The position numbers were made by a program, and so were the translations under genes. Of a stretch of 11,563 nt of DNA, positions 1-7,835 are shown one piece after another. The DNA comes from Bacteroidales bacterium (GTDB lineage Bacteria > Bacteroidota > Bacteroidia > Bacteroidales > UBA7960). The stretch covers positions 1-11,563 of the forward strand of contig DMJL01000310.1 of the NCBI GenBank assembly GCA_003451785.1, read 5' to 3'. Under the pieces are notes generated by a model. The model saw only the letters and a program-made list of their open reading frames with translations. It was not told the DNA's origin and made no database searches. Position 1 is the stretch's first letter. Every line of letters starts with the position of its first letter.

Positions 1-449
1 CCTTCCAATGCAAATTTGCTTGCAGAGTAAAACCCCTGAAAGGGAATTCCCATCAGACCCGCAATGGAGCCTATGGTAATGATGGTACCGCCTTGCTGCT
101 TGCGCATGTATGGAAGTACGCATTTTATGGTACGAAATACGCCAAGGAAGTTTGTATTTAGCTCTTTTTCAGCTTCCTGTTCTGAGAAATCTTCTATTGC
201 ACCCCCAAGCCCGATACCGGAATTATTTATTAAAACATCAATTCGTCCTTCTTTTTGAATGATTGTATCCACTGCATGGGTTATGCTGCCAAAAACATTG
301 ACATCTGCTTTCAGGACTACCACATTCGGCAATGATAAACCATCGCGCCTGCTTGTGCCATACACTTTATGCCCAGATTCGGCTAATTCCATTGCTATGG
401 CCAAGCCAAAACCCGATGATACCCCTGTGATAAAAACAACTTTTTCCAT
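1..449 (-). CDS. Short-chain dehydrogenase/reductase (SDR), C-terminus off the window
   Basis: This is the N-terminal 149 residues of a classical SDR, a cytosolic NAD(P)-dependent oxidoreductase. The Rossmann cofactor motif TGVSSGFG is at residues 8-15, with basic residues (TSRR, about 32-35) after strand 2 that favour NADP(H). The family NNAG motif appears as NNSG (75-78). The catalytic tetrad is visible as N100, S128 (ITIGSIAG) and Y141/K145 (YSASK). The ATG at 449 is the first possible start, because an in-frame TAA lies a few codons upstream; no Shine-Dalgarno is seen. It lies downstream of serine palmitoyltransferase on the same strand, about 200 bp away. That raises the possibility of a 3-ketosphinganine reductase, since that step is also done by an SDR, but the visible motifs do not set substrate. 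The active-site tail that would help is outside the window. Confidence 0.9.
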   Translation of the reverse strand, partial: MEKVVFITGVSSGFGLAIAMELAESGHKVYGTSRRDGLSLPNVVVLKADVNVFGSITHAVDTIIQKEGRIDVLINNSGIGLGGAIEDFSEQEAEKELNTNFLGVFRTIKCVLPYMRKQQGGTIITIGSIAGLMGIPFQGFYSASKFALE

Positions 450-650
450 CTTTGGAATATTTTAGTAATATGTCGCCAGATTTAAATCACGAAGCAAAAG
501 AAATCTGATTTTGTCAGAATACAACTTTAGGGCATTTCAATCGAAAACCTTGTTGTCAAAGCAACAGCCCACCATTTAGCGAAAAAACAGTACCAAACAT
601 CGAGTACCAACTTACAGTTGCACCTGAGAAAGATGCAAGCCAAATTCTTA
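450..650. other. Intergenic spacer between the SDR and spt
   Basis: This non-coding stretch separates two leftward genes. It holds an 8-nt direct repeat AGTACCAA (589-596 and 603-610) overlapping a small perfect hairpin CAACT-TAC-AGTTG (608-620), about 30 nt past the stop of the palmitoyltransferase gene. There is no T-run directly after the hairpin in the direction of transcription, so I do not call a terminator. No TAnnTTTG promoter box was found for the SDR, so read-through from spt is possible. Confidence 0.4.
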
Positions 651-1856
651 CTAACTAGTGGCAGCCAGAGATGGTATAATTTCTAATTGTGTAGCTACTT
701 TCGCAATGGTTTCCATTGCATAATCCAATTGCTGGTGCGTATGTGTGGCCATTAAAGAAAAACGAATCAAAGTATCTTCCTTTTTCACTGCTGGAGAAAG
801 CACAGGATTTACAAAAATGCCTGCATCGAGGAGCATTTGTGTGATTTTCAATGTTTTGAAATCATCTCTTACATACAAGGGTATGATGGGAGTTTCGGAA
901 TGCCCGGTTTCGAAGCCCATTTCTTTGAAGCCTTTGAGTGCTTTATGGGTCAATTCCCAGAGTTTTTCTATCCTTTCGGGTTCGCGTTGGATAATATCGA
1001 GGGCTGCAATAGCACTTGCTGCTGATGCCGGTGTGATACTTGCACTAAAGATTAGGGAACGAGAATGATGCTTCAGGAAGTTGATGGTAACTGCATCGGC
1101 TGCAATGAAGCCACCGATTGAGGCTAAAGATTTGGAGAATGTGCCCATGATGAGATCAACTTTGTCGGTAAGTCCAAAATGGTCGGCAGTACCGGCTCCA
1201 TTTTTTCCCAACACTCCCAGCGAATGGGCATCATCAACCATTAGGCTTGCTTTGTATTTTTCGGCAAGGCGCACTACTTCCGGGAGTTTTACTATGTCGC
1301 CTTCCATGGAAAAAATTCCATCCACCACAATGAGTTTTACGGTATTGGGTGGGCATTGCTTAAGCTTTTGCTCAAGCGATTGCATATCGTTGTGCTTGTA
1401 TTTGAGTATTTTGGAAAACGATAATCTGCTTCCCTCTATGATGGACGCATGATCGCAATCATCTAAAATTATAGTATCGTTGCGCCCTGTGAGTGCCGAT
1501 ACTACGCCCAAATTTACCTGAAAACCAGTGCTATAAACTAAAGCTTTTTCTTTACCAACATATTTGGCCAGCTTTTCTTCCAACTCGAGATGGATATCTA
1601 AGGTGCCATTCAAAAAACGGGAACCAGCGCAGCCTGTGCCATAGCGATCTATGGCTCGCTTAGAAGCTTCTTTCACTTCAGGGTGGTTAGTAAGTCCCAA
1701 ATAGCTATTAGAACCAAACATCAGCACCTTTTTGCCATTTACCATCACTTCGGTATCTTGATCCGATTCAATAACCCTAAAATAGGGATAAACACCTAAT
1801 GCCATTGCCTTTTGCGGTGCATCGTAACTGGAAAGCTTTTCCTGCAATAATTTCAT
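651..1856 (-). CDS. spt: Serine palmitoyltransferase, PLP-dependent
   Basis: This 401-aa enzyme belongs to the alpha-oxoamine synthase family (fold type I, PLP). It should condense L-serine with a long-chain acyl-CoA or acyl-ACP to 3-ketosphinganine, the committed step of sphingolipid synthesis. The PLP lysine is K242 in GTFSKSLASIGG. The ring-stacking histidine is H136 (DDCDHAS), and D208/H211 (VDDAH) bind the cofactor. The N-terminus (LLQEKLSSYDAPQKAMALGVY), the block MFGSNSYLGLT and the block GSRFLNGT near residue 80 match the Bacteroides/Porphyromonas Spt type as I remember it better than AONS (BioF) or KBL. Length is normal for the family. The gene is transcribed leftward, divergently from the esterase gene. 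Upstream on its strand there is a near-match to the TAnnTTTG box (last base A instead of G), too weak to call. Assignment to Spt over glycine C-acetyltransferase or BioF is from remembered sequence similarity, not from an alignment. Confidence 0.87.
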   Translation of the reverse strand: MKLLQEKLSSYDAPQKAMALGVYPYFRVIESDQDTEVMVNGKKVLMFGSNSYLGLTNHPEVKEASKRAIDRYGTGCAGSRFLNGTLDIHLELEEKLAKYVGKEKALVYSTGFQVNLGVVSALTGRNDTIILDDCDHASIIEGSRLSFSKILKYKHNDMQSLEQKLKQCPPNTVKLIVVDGIFSMEGDIVKLPEVVRLAEKYKASLMVDDAHSLGVLGKNGAGTADHFGLTDKVDLIMGTFSKSLASIGGFIAADAVTINFLKHHSRSLIFSASITPASAASAIAALDIIQREPERIEKLWELTHKALKGFKEMGFETGHSETPIIPLYVRDDFKTLKITQMLLDAGIFVNPVLSPAVKKEDTLIRFSLMATHTHQQLDYAMETIAKVATQLEIIPSLAATS

Positions 1857-2041
1857 ATTAGGACTTAATGTAGAAAACCTTTTGGGTTAATGTAAATTCA
1901 AGGGCGTAAAAATAGATTATTTTTTCAAACCAAACATAGGAAATCTTACAAATACAACAAACTCTAAATGAGCAAAAAACAAAATTTTGCCATTTTTCAA
2001 CTTAATACTAATTTCACAAACCCAAATAAATCCATACCAAA
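1857..2041. other. Divergent intergenic region between spt and the esterase gene
   Basis: This is 185 nt of AT-rich DNA between two divergently transcribed genes, so both promoters should lie here. I see only imperfect Bacteroidota -7 boxes: TATTTTTA on the minus strand and AAAATTTTG on the plus strand. No clear operator, hairpin or small gene was found. An antisense reading frame covers part of it but has no protein-like features. Confidence 0.4.
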
Positions 2042-2926
2042 ATGAAACAATTACTACTAAGCTCACTCGTTTTCTTATCAATATTTTGCGCACAATTAAC
2101 CTATGCACACACCTCATCACCTCAAAGCAAATCCCGTTGGCTCATGCACGAAAATTTCCCATCTAAATTCATTAATCCCCGCAATGTAGAAGTATGGTTG
2201 CCCCCAGGCTACAACCCAAGCATCCGGTATCCGGTATTATATGTTCACGATGGGCAGAATGTTTTCAATCCATCCACCAGCTACACCGGTATTGCTTGGG
2301 AGATAGATTCGGTTGCAGAATCCCTTATTGCCAAAGGAAAAATCATTCCCCCCATAGTGGTAGCCGTTTGGAATTCACCACTAAGATTTTTGGAGTATAT
2401 GCCCAACAAGCCCGCCGAAAATATAAGGCAGCAACTGCAACAAATGGGCAGAGCGGGCGAAGTGATCTCCGATAATTATTTGCGATTTTTGGTGGAGGAA
2501 CTTAAGCCATTTATTGATAAAACATATAGCACCAATCCTGCTCCATCATCAACTTTTATCATGGGCGCAAGTATGGGCGGACTCATTTCTCTCTATGCTG
2601 CTATGGAGTATCCCCATATTTTTGGTGGTGCTGCATGTTTGTCAACCCATTGGCCGGCATTGAACGGCGTTGTGGTAGATCATCTTCAAAACTCCCCACC
2701 AGACCCCAACAAAGTCCGATTGTACTTCGATCATGGAACGATAAATTTAGATTCCTTATACCATCCTTTTCAGCAAAGGGTGGATGCTATTCTAACGAAT
2801 GCCGGCTTTGTAATGGGCGATAACATGCTGACACATAAATTTGAAGGGGCAGACCATAACGAAAGAGCATGGCGCGATAGGGTTTACAGACCACTGCTGT
2901 TTTTGCTTGGCAAAAGCACCGATTGA
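2042..2926 (+). CDS. Secreted alpha/beta-hydrolase, putative esterase (Esterase D / enterochelin-esterase-like family)
   Basis: This 294-aa protein has a Sec signal peptide: a short basic start, a hydrophobic stretch (about residues 4-20), and a likely signal peptidase I site after A22 (LTYA/HTSS). It is therefore periplasmic or secreted. The mature part has the putative-esterase fold (PF00756 type). VLYVHDGQNVF (66-75) contains the oxyanion strand, the nucleophile is S177 in the elbow GASMGG (175-180), the likely acid is D230 (FDHGT), and the likely catalytic histidine is H272 (GADHNERAW). This set resembles IroE/Fes-like and Esterase D proteins that hydrolyse small esters or siderophores, but substrate cannot be read from the sequence. 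There is no Shine-Dalgarno, only an A-rich leader, as is usual in Bacteroidota. The end of this gene carries the promoter of the following mtaB. Confidence 0.88.
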   Translation: MKQLLLSSLVFLSIFCAQLTYAHTSSPQSKSRWLMHENFPSKFINPRNVEVWLPPGYNPSIRYPVLYVHDGQNVFNPSTSYTGIAWEIDSVAESLIAKGKIIPPIVVAVWNSPLRFLEYMPNKPAENIRQQLQQMGRAGEVISDNYLRFLVEELKPFIDKTYSTNPAPSSTFIMGASMGGLISLYAAMEYPHIFGGAACLSTHWPALNGVVVDHLQNSPPDPNKVRLYFDHGTINLDSLYHPFQQRVDAILTNAGFVMGDNMLTHKFEGADHNERAWRDRVYRPLLFLLGKSTD

Positions 2927-2935
2927 TTACCTTTG
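2907..2935 (+). promoter_or_regulatory. Bacteroidota-type promoter of mtaB
   Basis: The -7 box TACCTTTG (2928-2935) fits TAnnTTTG exactly. It is preceded at 18 nt by a -33 TTG (2907-2909); another TTG lies at 2903-2905. The -33 part lies in the last codons of the esterase gene and the -7 box just after its stop. The expected start point is about 2939-2942, that is 1-4 nt before the ATG at 2943, which implies a leaderless or nearly leaderless mRNA. Confidence 0.6.
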
Positions 2936-2942
2936 CAGTCTT

Positions 2943-4247
2943 ATGCATTCAAAGAAAAAAATAGCCTTTCATACCTTAGGCTGCAAATTGAATTTTTCTG
3001 AAACATCGTCTATTAGCAAGGGTTTTCAAGGTAGTGAATACGACTTGGTTGGTTTTGCCGAACCGGCAGATGTGTATGTAATCAACTCCTGCACTGTAAC
3101 CAAGAATGCCGAGAAAACCTGCCGGTCGCTGATTCGCAAGGCACATAAGGTGAATCCAAACGCCAAGATTGCCGTGGTAGGTTGCTTCTCGCAAGTAAAC
3201 CCAGAAGCTTTGCGCGAGATGGGAAGCGTGGATATTATCTTAGGAAATGAAGACAAATACAAGCTGGCAGACTTCTTGAGACAAGGAGTAACGGATAAAA
3301 TCGGCTCTGATTTTACGCAAGTGCAGGTAAATGAGCCAAATGCCTTTGTGCCCGCATGGTCGTCGGACGATCGTACCCGTTCGTTTTTCAAGATTCAGGA
3401 TGGTTGCGATTATTTTTGCAGCTATTGCACCATACCTTTAGCGCGTGGCATGAGCCGCAGCAACACTATTGCGGAAACGATAAAGGTGGCAAAGGAAATA
3501 GCTGCTGCACAGATAAAGGAAGTGGTGCTGTCCGGTGTAAACATTGGCGATTTCGGAAAATTGCATGGCGAATCGCTTCACGGCTTCCTAAAAGAGCTTG
3601 TAAAGGTTGATGGCATAGAGCGCATACGAATCTCTTCGGTAGAACCGGATTTGCTCACCGACGATATTATAGAACTTGTGGCAGAGGAGCCAAAGCTCAT
3701 GCCCCATTTCCATATACCCTTGCAATCGGGCAGCGATTCCATTTTGCAGTCTATGGGAAGGCATTACACTACCGGTGATTTTGCCAACAGGGTGGAGAAA
3801 ATCCGGAGCCTTATGCCACACGCCTGTATTGCTGCCGACCTAATTGTAGGTTTTCCTGCTGAGACGGAAGCCCTTTTTCAGGAATCGCTGGGTTTCTTAG
3901 AGTCGGTTTTGGTATCCAACATTCATGTTTTCCCCTATTCTGAGCGCGACAATACCCGAGCATTAAACATTCAAGGATTTGTGCCAATACCCGAGCGACA
4001 GAAACGATCGAAAATCATGCAATTGCTCTCAGAAAAAAAGAAGATGGCATTCTATGAATACAACAAAGGCAGCGATGCAGTTGTGCTGTGGGAAAAACAG
4101 AACGACTCGGGCGTAATGCACGGCTTTACAGAAAACTACCTAAAAGTACAAGCCAATTATAAAAGCGAACTGGTAGGACAATTGACCAAAGTAAAGTTAG
4201 ACTATCTATCGCCAGAAGGATTTTTTCAACTCGACCCAAAATCATAG
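2943..4247 (+). CDS. mtaB: tRNA (ms2t6A37) methylthiotransferase MtaB, radical SAM
   Basis: This 434-aa radical-SAM enzyme adds a methylthio group to threonylcarbamoyl-adenosine 37 of ANN-decoding tRNAs, giving ms2t6A. The three cysteines of the auxiliary Fe-S cluster are C14 (TLGCKLN), C50 (NSCTVT) and C81 (VVGCFSQ). The radical-SAM cluster cysteines are C155, C159 and C162 (CDYFCSYC). A C-terminal TRAM domain occupies about residues 370-434. HTLGCKLNFSE at the N-terminus is typical of MtaB rather than MiaB or RimO. I chose the ATG at 2943 over an in-frame ATG at 2841. The earlier start would overlap the esterase gene by 86 nt and add 34 residues unlike the family, and a promoter box sits just before 2943. 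The phosphatase gene follows after 3 nt, so the two are probably co-transcribed. This is a housekeeping translation-fidelity gene. Confidence 0.93.
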   Translation: MHSKKKIAFHTLGCKLNFSETSSISKGFQGSEYDLVGFAEPADVYVINSCTVTKNAEKTCRSLIRKAHKVNPNAKIAVVGCFSQVNPEALREMGSVDIILGNEDKYKLADFLRQGVTDKIGSDFTQVQVNEPNAFVPAWSSDDRTRSFFKIQDGCDYFCSYCTIPLARGMSRSNTIAETIKVAKEIAAAQIKEVVLSGVNIGDFGKLHGESLHGFLKELVKVDGIERIRISSVEPDLLTDDIIELVAEEPKLMPHFHIPLQSGSDSILQSMGRHYTTGDFANRVEKIRSLMPHACIAADLIVGFPAETEALFQESLGFLESVLVSNIHVFPYSERDNTRALNIQGFVPIPERQKRSKIMQLLSEKKKMAFYEYNKGSDAVVLWEKQNDSGVMHGFTENYLKVQANYKSELVGQLTKVKLDYLSPEGFFQLDPKS

Positions 4248-4250
4248 ACT

Positions 4251-5048
4251 ATGTACGATTATCAACTTATTTGCAGTGAAGTTTGCAAAATAGCAAAGGA
4301 AACAGGCGCATACATCCGCGCCCAAGCCGGCAAATTGACACAAAACCAAATTGAAGAGAAAGGACTTCACAACTTTGTAACCTATGTGGATAAAACAGCC
4401 GAGGAACAGTTGGTAACAGCCTTGCAAAAGTTGATGCCTGAATCTGGATTCGTAGTGGAAGAAAACACTATCAGCAAAATTGGATTGGACTACAACTGGG
4501 TGGTTGACCCCTTGGATGGTACCACAAATTTCATACACGGAATACCTGTGTATTGTGTTTCCATAGCACTTATGCTGCATAGTCAGGTTGTAGTTGGTGT
4601 GGTGTATGAAATAAATCGCGATGAATGCTTTTGGGCTATAAAAGGCAAGGGTGCTTATTTGAATGGTAAACCCATTTCTGTATCGGACTCCAAGGTGGTG
4701 AACCATTCGTTGCTTGCAACCGGATTTCCTTACTACGACTACAGCAGAGTGCAACAGTATGTAGAGTTATTCACTTGGTGTTTGCGAAATTCGCATGGAG
4801 TGCGGCGATTAGGGAGTGCCGCTGCCGATTTGGCCTATGTTGCTTGTGGAAGATACGACGGGTATTTTGAATACAGCCTTAGCCCGTGGGATGTGGCGGC
4901 AGGAAGTTTGCTTGTCCAGGAAGCCGGTGGTGTAGTTTCTGACTTCATGGGCGACAAAAATTTTATCAACGAAAAGGAAATCATCGCTACAAACCCATAT
5001 ATTTACACCGAATTGCATCAACAAGTGAAGCAGGCATTCAAATTATAG
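4251..5048 (+). CDS. Inositol monophosphatase family phosphatase
   Basis: This 265-aa Mg2+-dependent phosphatase of the IMPase/FBPase/CysQ superfamily has near-typical SuhB length. The metal site is visible: E70/E71 (FVVEEN, where the family usually has GEE), D86-x-L88-D89 in WVVDPLDGTTNF, and D214 in SPWDVAAGSLLVQEAGG. D47 (VTYVDKTAEE) matches the VTxxD motif. The WDxAAG ending and the INRDECFWAIKGKGAYLNG block are closer to inositol-1-phosphatase (SuhB) than to CysQ, but the superfamily also dephosphorylates PAP, histidinol phosphate and fructose bisphosphate, so the substrate stays open. It starts 3 nt after the mtaB stop without its own Shine-Dalgarno or visible promoter, so it probably depends on the mtaB transcript. 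No terminator follows in the 167-nt AT-rich gap. Confidence 0.92.
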   Translation: MYDYQLICSEVCKIAKETGAYIRAQAGKLTQNQIEEKGLHNFVTYVDKTAEEQLVTALQKLMPESGFVVEENTISKIGLDYNWVVDPLDGTTNFIHGIPVYCVSIALMLHSQVVVGVVYEINRDECFWAIKGKGAYLNGKPISVSDSKVVNHSLLATGFPYYDYSRVQQYVELFTWCLRNSHGVRRLGSAAADLAYVACGRYDGYFEYSLSPWDVAAGSLLVQEAGGVVSDFMGDKNFINEKEIIATNPYIYTELHQQVKQAFKL

Positions 5049-5215
5049 ATACGCCCATTTTCAAATCATCAATATTCATATTTTCCTATCCAAAATTTTA
5101 ACACAAAAAGTTTTTCTTAAAAATTAATTAAGCATCAAAACCCTTTTCATACAAACTTTTATAAAATCGCAATAGCCCAAAATTTCTAAAATTCTTAAAA
5201 TCAAACTATTAACAA
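5049..5215. other. AT-rich leader region of the lipoprotein gene
   Basis: This is 167 nt of A/T-rich DNA between the phosphatase and the lipoprotein gene. No TAnnTTTG box, hairpin with T-run, or reading frame of interest was found. A promoter is expected here because the lipoprotein gene has a spacer of its own, but I cannot point to it. Confidence 0.35.
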
Positions 5216-7270
5216 ATGAAAAAACTATTTGCTTTGTTGGTTGCAGGCTCGCTGTTTTTTGCAAGCTGCCAACCTAAGGATGAAGCCCAGGACGAAACCA
5301 GTCCTGTAACACAGGAAACTGTAGATCAGCTTACCAGCCAGCTATTGGAAAAACATGGAGCCGATCATGAATTCCGTATTACCCGTGGTGTATCGCAAGC
5401 TGCATCCTTGTGGCGCAATAGCGATGGTACTGTAGAGGAGTTCCAGACCTTTGTAATGGAGCATTTCATTGCCGACCCGGCCGAACTCGACTTAGTTTTC
5501 GACCGCATTGCGCACAACTTGGAGTTTCTCTTTGGGCATCTCAATCGCATCAGCTTGGAACTCAACCGCCAGATACACGAAGACAGGGGACCCATTCACA
5601 GAATTGACCAGCTTTTTGGGGCATACAGCCCTTCTGCTCATGTTGAAAGCGATTTTTTCCAAAATAAAATTGCCTTCATTGTGGCATTGAACTTCCCAAA
5701 TTATTCGCTCGAAGAGAAGAACGAACTCGGAGCCGAATGGACACCGCGCCAATGGGGCTTTGCACGCATGGGCGATATGTTTACGGCAAGGGTACCGGCA
5801 AGCTACCTCCAGGAAATGTCGAGGATAAGCAGCGAAACCCGGCTCTACATTTCGCAATACAACATCTTTGCTGGTCGCTTGTTGGACAATGAAGGAAACA
5901 CCCTTTTCCCCGAAGATATGCGCCTATTGGCACATTGGAATGTACGCGACGAGATCAGGGCAAACTACGGCCGCGAAGGCGGATTGCCAAGGCAGGAAAT
6001 GCTTTATAATGTGATGCTCAGAATCATCAACCAGGATATTCCTATGCAGGTAATCAACAATGCAGAATACCAGTGGAATCCATTCACCAACCAATTGTTC
6101 AAAGATGGGCAGGAAACAGAAGGACAACCGGAAGACTTGGTAAGATACCAGCACCTGTTGAACAATTTTCAGGCACTCCGAAACATTGACCGCTTTCATC
6201 CTAAGCTCAACACTTACCTAAAACGCAGGTTTGAAGCCGATATGGAAATCCCCAAGGAAGAGGTGAAAGCCGTGTTTGCAGAATATGCCTCCTCGCCCCT
6301 TCTGCGTCAGGTGGGTCAGATCATCAGCCAAAGGCTTGGAAGACCTTTGCAGCCGTTCGATTTGTGGTACGACGGTTTCAAAGCCCGCGCCGGTTTTGGC
6401 GAAGGCGAACTCGACCGCATCACCAAAACCCGCTACCCCAATGCCGCAGCATTGGACAACGACATACCCCGTATCCTTAAGCAACTCGGATGGACTGCTG
6501 CCGATGCACAATTTCTGGGCGATAATATTGATGTGGATGCCGCCCGCGGCTCGGGTCATGCCTGGGGAACCTCCATGCGCGGACAACCGGCACACCTGAG
6601 AACCCGCATTGCCGCCGACGGCATGAACTACAAAGGCTACAACATTGCAATACACGAGCTTGGCCACAATGTGGAGCAGGTGATTAGCCTTCACAAAGCT
6701 GATAACTACCTTATCAATGGAGTGCCCAATGTGGGATTCACCGAGGCCATTGCCTTTATGTTTCAGGCCCGGGATATGGAGTTTCTCAACATTCGCCAAA
6801 CCGACCCCACTGCTCAATACGAAGCCATACTCGATGTGTTTTGGACCAACTACGAAATGATGGGCGTATCCATGCTGGATATAAAAGTGTGGGAATGGCT
6901 CTACGAAAACCCCGAAGCCACCGCTGCCGACCTCAAAGCTGCCGTGATACGGCTTGCCAAAGAAGTGTGGAATGAGTTTTACGCCGATACATTTGGGGTG
7001 AGCGATGTGCCCATCTTGGCAATCTATTCGCACATGATACAATCGCCATTATACCTGATGAACTATCCTTATGGCAGATTGATAAAATTCCAGCTCGAAA
7101 ACTATTTCAAGGGCAAGAATTTTGCAACCGAAACCAACCGTGTATTTGCATTGGGAAGACTTACCCCACAGCATTGGATGCAAAGAGCCGTTGGACAACA
7201 GATAAGCAACGAGCATATTTTCCAAGCGGCACAAAGAGCCATTGACGGACTAAATGCCGCAATCCCGTAA
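5216..7270 (+). CDS. Lipoprotein zinc metallopeptidase, M3-like gluzincin (uncharacterised family)
   Basis: This is a 684-aa predicted lipoprotein. The signal peptide MKKLFALLVAGSLFFASC ends in a lipobox with C18. The following residues QPKDE resemble the Bacteroidota lipoprotein export signal, so the protein may be surface-exposed. The zinc site is HELGH (H480, E481, H484) with a candidate third ligand E510 in GFTEAIAF, 26 residues after H484, close to the spacing in M3 peptidases such as thimet oligopeptidase. Further on, YSHMIQSPLYLMNYPYG (604-620) resembles the His/Tyr substrate-binding segment of M3 enzymes (H606, Y613, Y617, Y619). The roughly 450 N-terminal residues are mostly helical in character, as in M3-type deep-channel peptidases, and contain no family motif I recognise. 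It appears monocistronic and ends in its own terminator. The 3' half is visibly richer in G+C than the genes to its right. Peptidase activity is well supported by the motif; substrate and biological role are unknown. Confidence 0.82.
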   Translation: MKKLFALLVAGSLFFASCQPKDEAQDETSPVTQETVDQLTSQLLEKHGADHEFRITRGVSQAASLWRNSDGTVEEFQTFVMEHFIADPAELDLVFDRIAHNLEFLFGHLNRISLELNRQIHEDRGPIHRIDQLFGAYSPSAHVESDFFQNKIAFIVALNFPNYSLEEKNELGAEWTPRQWGFARMGDMFTARVPASYLQEMSRISSETRLYISQYNIFAGRLLDNEGNTLFPEDMRLLAHWNVRDEIRANYGREGGLPRQEMLYNVMLRIINQDIPMQVINNAEYQWNPFTNQLFKDGQETEGQPEDLVRYQHLLNNFQALRNIDRFHPKLNTYLKRRFEADMEIPKEEVKAVFAEYASSPLLRQVGQIISQRLGRPLQPFDLWYDGFKARAGFGEGELDRITKTRYPNAAALDNDIPRILKQLGWTAADAQFLGDNIDVDAARGSGHAWGTSMRGQPAHLRTRIAADGMNYKGYNIAIHELGHNVEQVISLHKADNYLINGVPNVGFTEAIAFMFQARDMEFLNIRQTDPTAQYEAILDVFWTNYEMMGVSMLDIKVWEWLYENPEATAADLKAAVIRLAKEVWNEFYADTFGVSDVPILAIYSHMIQSPLYLMNYPYGRLIKFQLENYFKGKNFATETNRVFALGRLTPQHWMQRAVGQQISNEHIFQAAQRAIDGLNAAIP

Positions 7271-7294
7271 GTAGATTTGGGGATTTTCAACTTG

Positions 7295-7336
7295 AAACCG
7301 GCCTTCTTGCATGTTGCAGGGAGGTCGGGTTTTTTT
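7295..7336 (+). terminator. Rho-independent terminator of the lipoprotein gene
   Basis: The arms 7295-7311 and 7315-7331 form a 17-bp stem around a TGT loop, with one A/G mismatch near the base and four G-U pairs. A run of seven T follows (7330-7336). It lies 25 nt after the lipoprotein stop and closes the chromosomal block before the gene-free region. Confidence 0.85.
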
Positions 7337-7820
7337 ATCCATATTCGGTTTAATTTTTGGGTAGGATAATTTAAAACAAATTGCAGAGTATTCATAGACT
7401 GCCACTAAAGTTAGTATTCCGAACTTATTTAGTTATCTACATAGTAGTACAGTTATGTTTTCAAAGGGTAAACGCTCAAAATGGCCATGCGATGATTTGC
7501 ACTAAAAAAAATCACCTCTGAATGATATGAAATTTAGAATTTTCTTTGTAATTTCCCCGCTTTATTGGGAATGATGCAAACACGAAATAAGAATTGCGCC
7601 AATACAACGGTTTTGGGATGTATGGGCGAAATGGGGTTGCGGGGATAAGCGAGTTAGCACCAATTGTAAGACGACACAGCAAGACAATGACTAAAAATGG
7701 ACTCGACATACAGACCATATCTACCAAGCGGACAGACTTACAAACTGACCATTTTTTGCTATTTGGACAGGTGACAGAAAAGAAAGAAAAAGCCCTCCCT
7801 TCGCATTTTTTAAAATTTCT

Positions 7821-7834
7821 TTTTGCCGACCCAC
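7821..7834 (+). repeat. Direct repeat copy 1, TTTTGCCGACCCAC
   Basis: This is a perfect 14-nt match to 7949-7962, 128 nt further on. It ends one base before the left arm of the hairpin at 7836-7896, so it may mark one edge of a repeat element. Confidence 0.6.
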
Positions 7835-7835
7835 A

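Noticed and set aside
608..637. Possible terminator behind spt
   Set aside because: The hairpins are only 5 bp (CAACT/AGTTG; TTGCA/TGCAA) and no T-run follows directly on the transcribed strand.
651..1856. spt gene as BioF or glycine C-acetyltransferase
   Set aside because: The N-terminal block and the conserved segments around residues 45-85 and 230-250 agree better with remembered Bacteroides-type serine palmitoyltransferases, and no biotin or threonine genes are nearby. An alignment would settle it.
2841..2942. Upstream in-frame ATG as the start of mtaB
   Set aside because: It would overlap the esterase gene by 86 nt and add 34 residues not seen in the family. The promoter box lies downstream of it, and the ATG at 2943 gives the normal N-terminus.
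4242..4754. 170-aa open frame antisense to the phosphatase gene
   Set aside because: It covers conserved phosphatase motifs on the other strand and shows no domain of its own.
4251..5048. Phosphatase as part of inositol-sphingolipid synthesis with spt
   Set aside because: It is co-transcribed with mtaB, not with spt, and no inositol-phosphate synthase or transferase gene is in the window. The family is also broad in substrate.
6218..7042. 274-aa open frame antisense to the lipoprotein peptidase
   Set aside because: It is a codon-bias shadow in the GC-richer half of a clear gene. Its His/Val/Gly-rich sequence has no family features.
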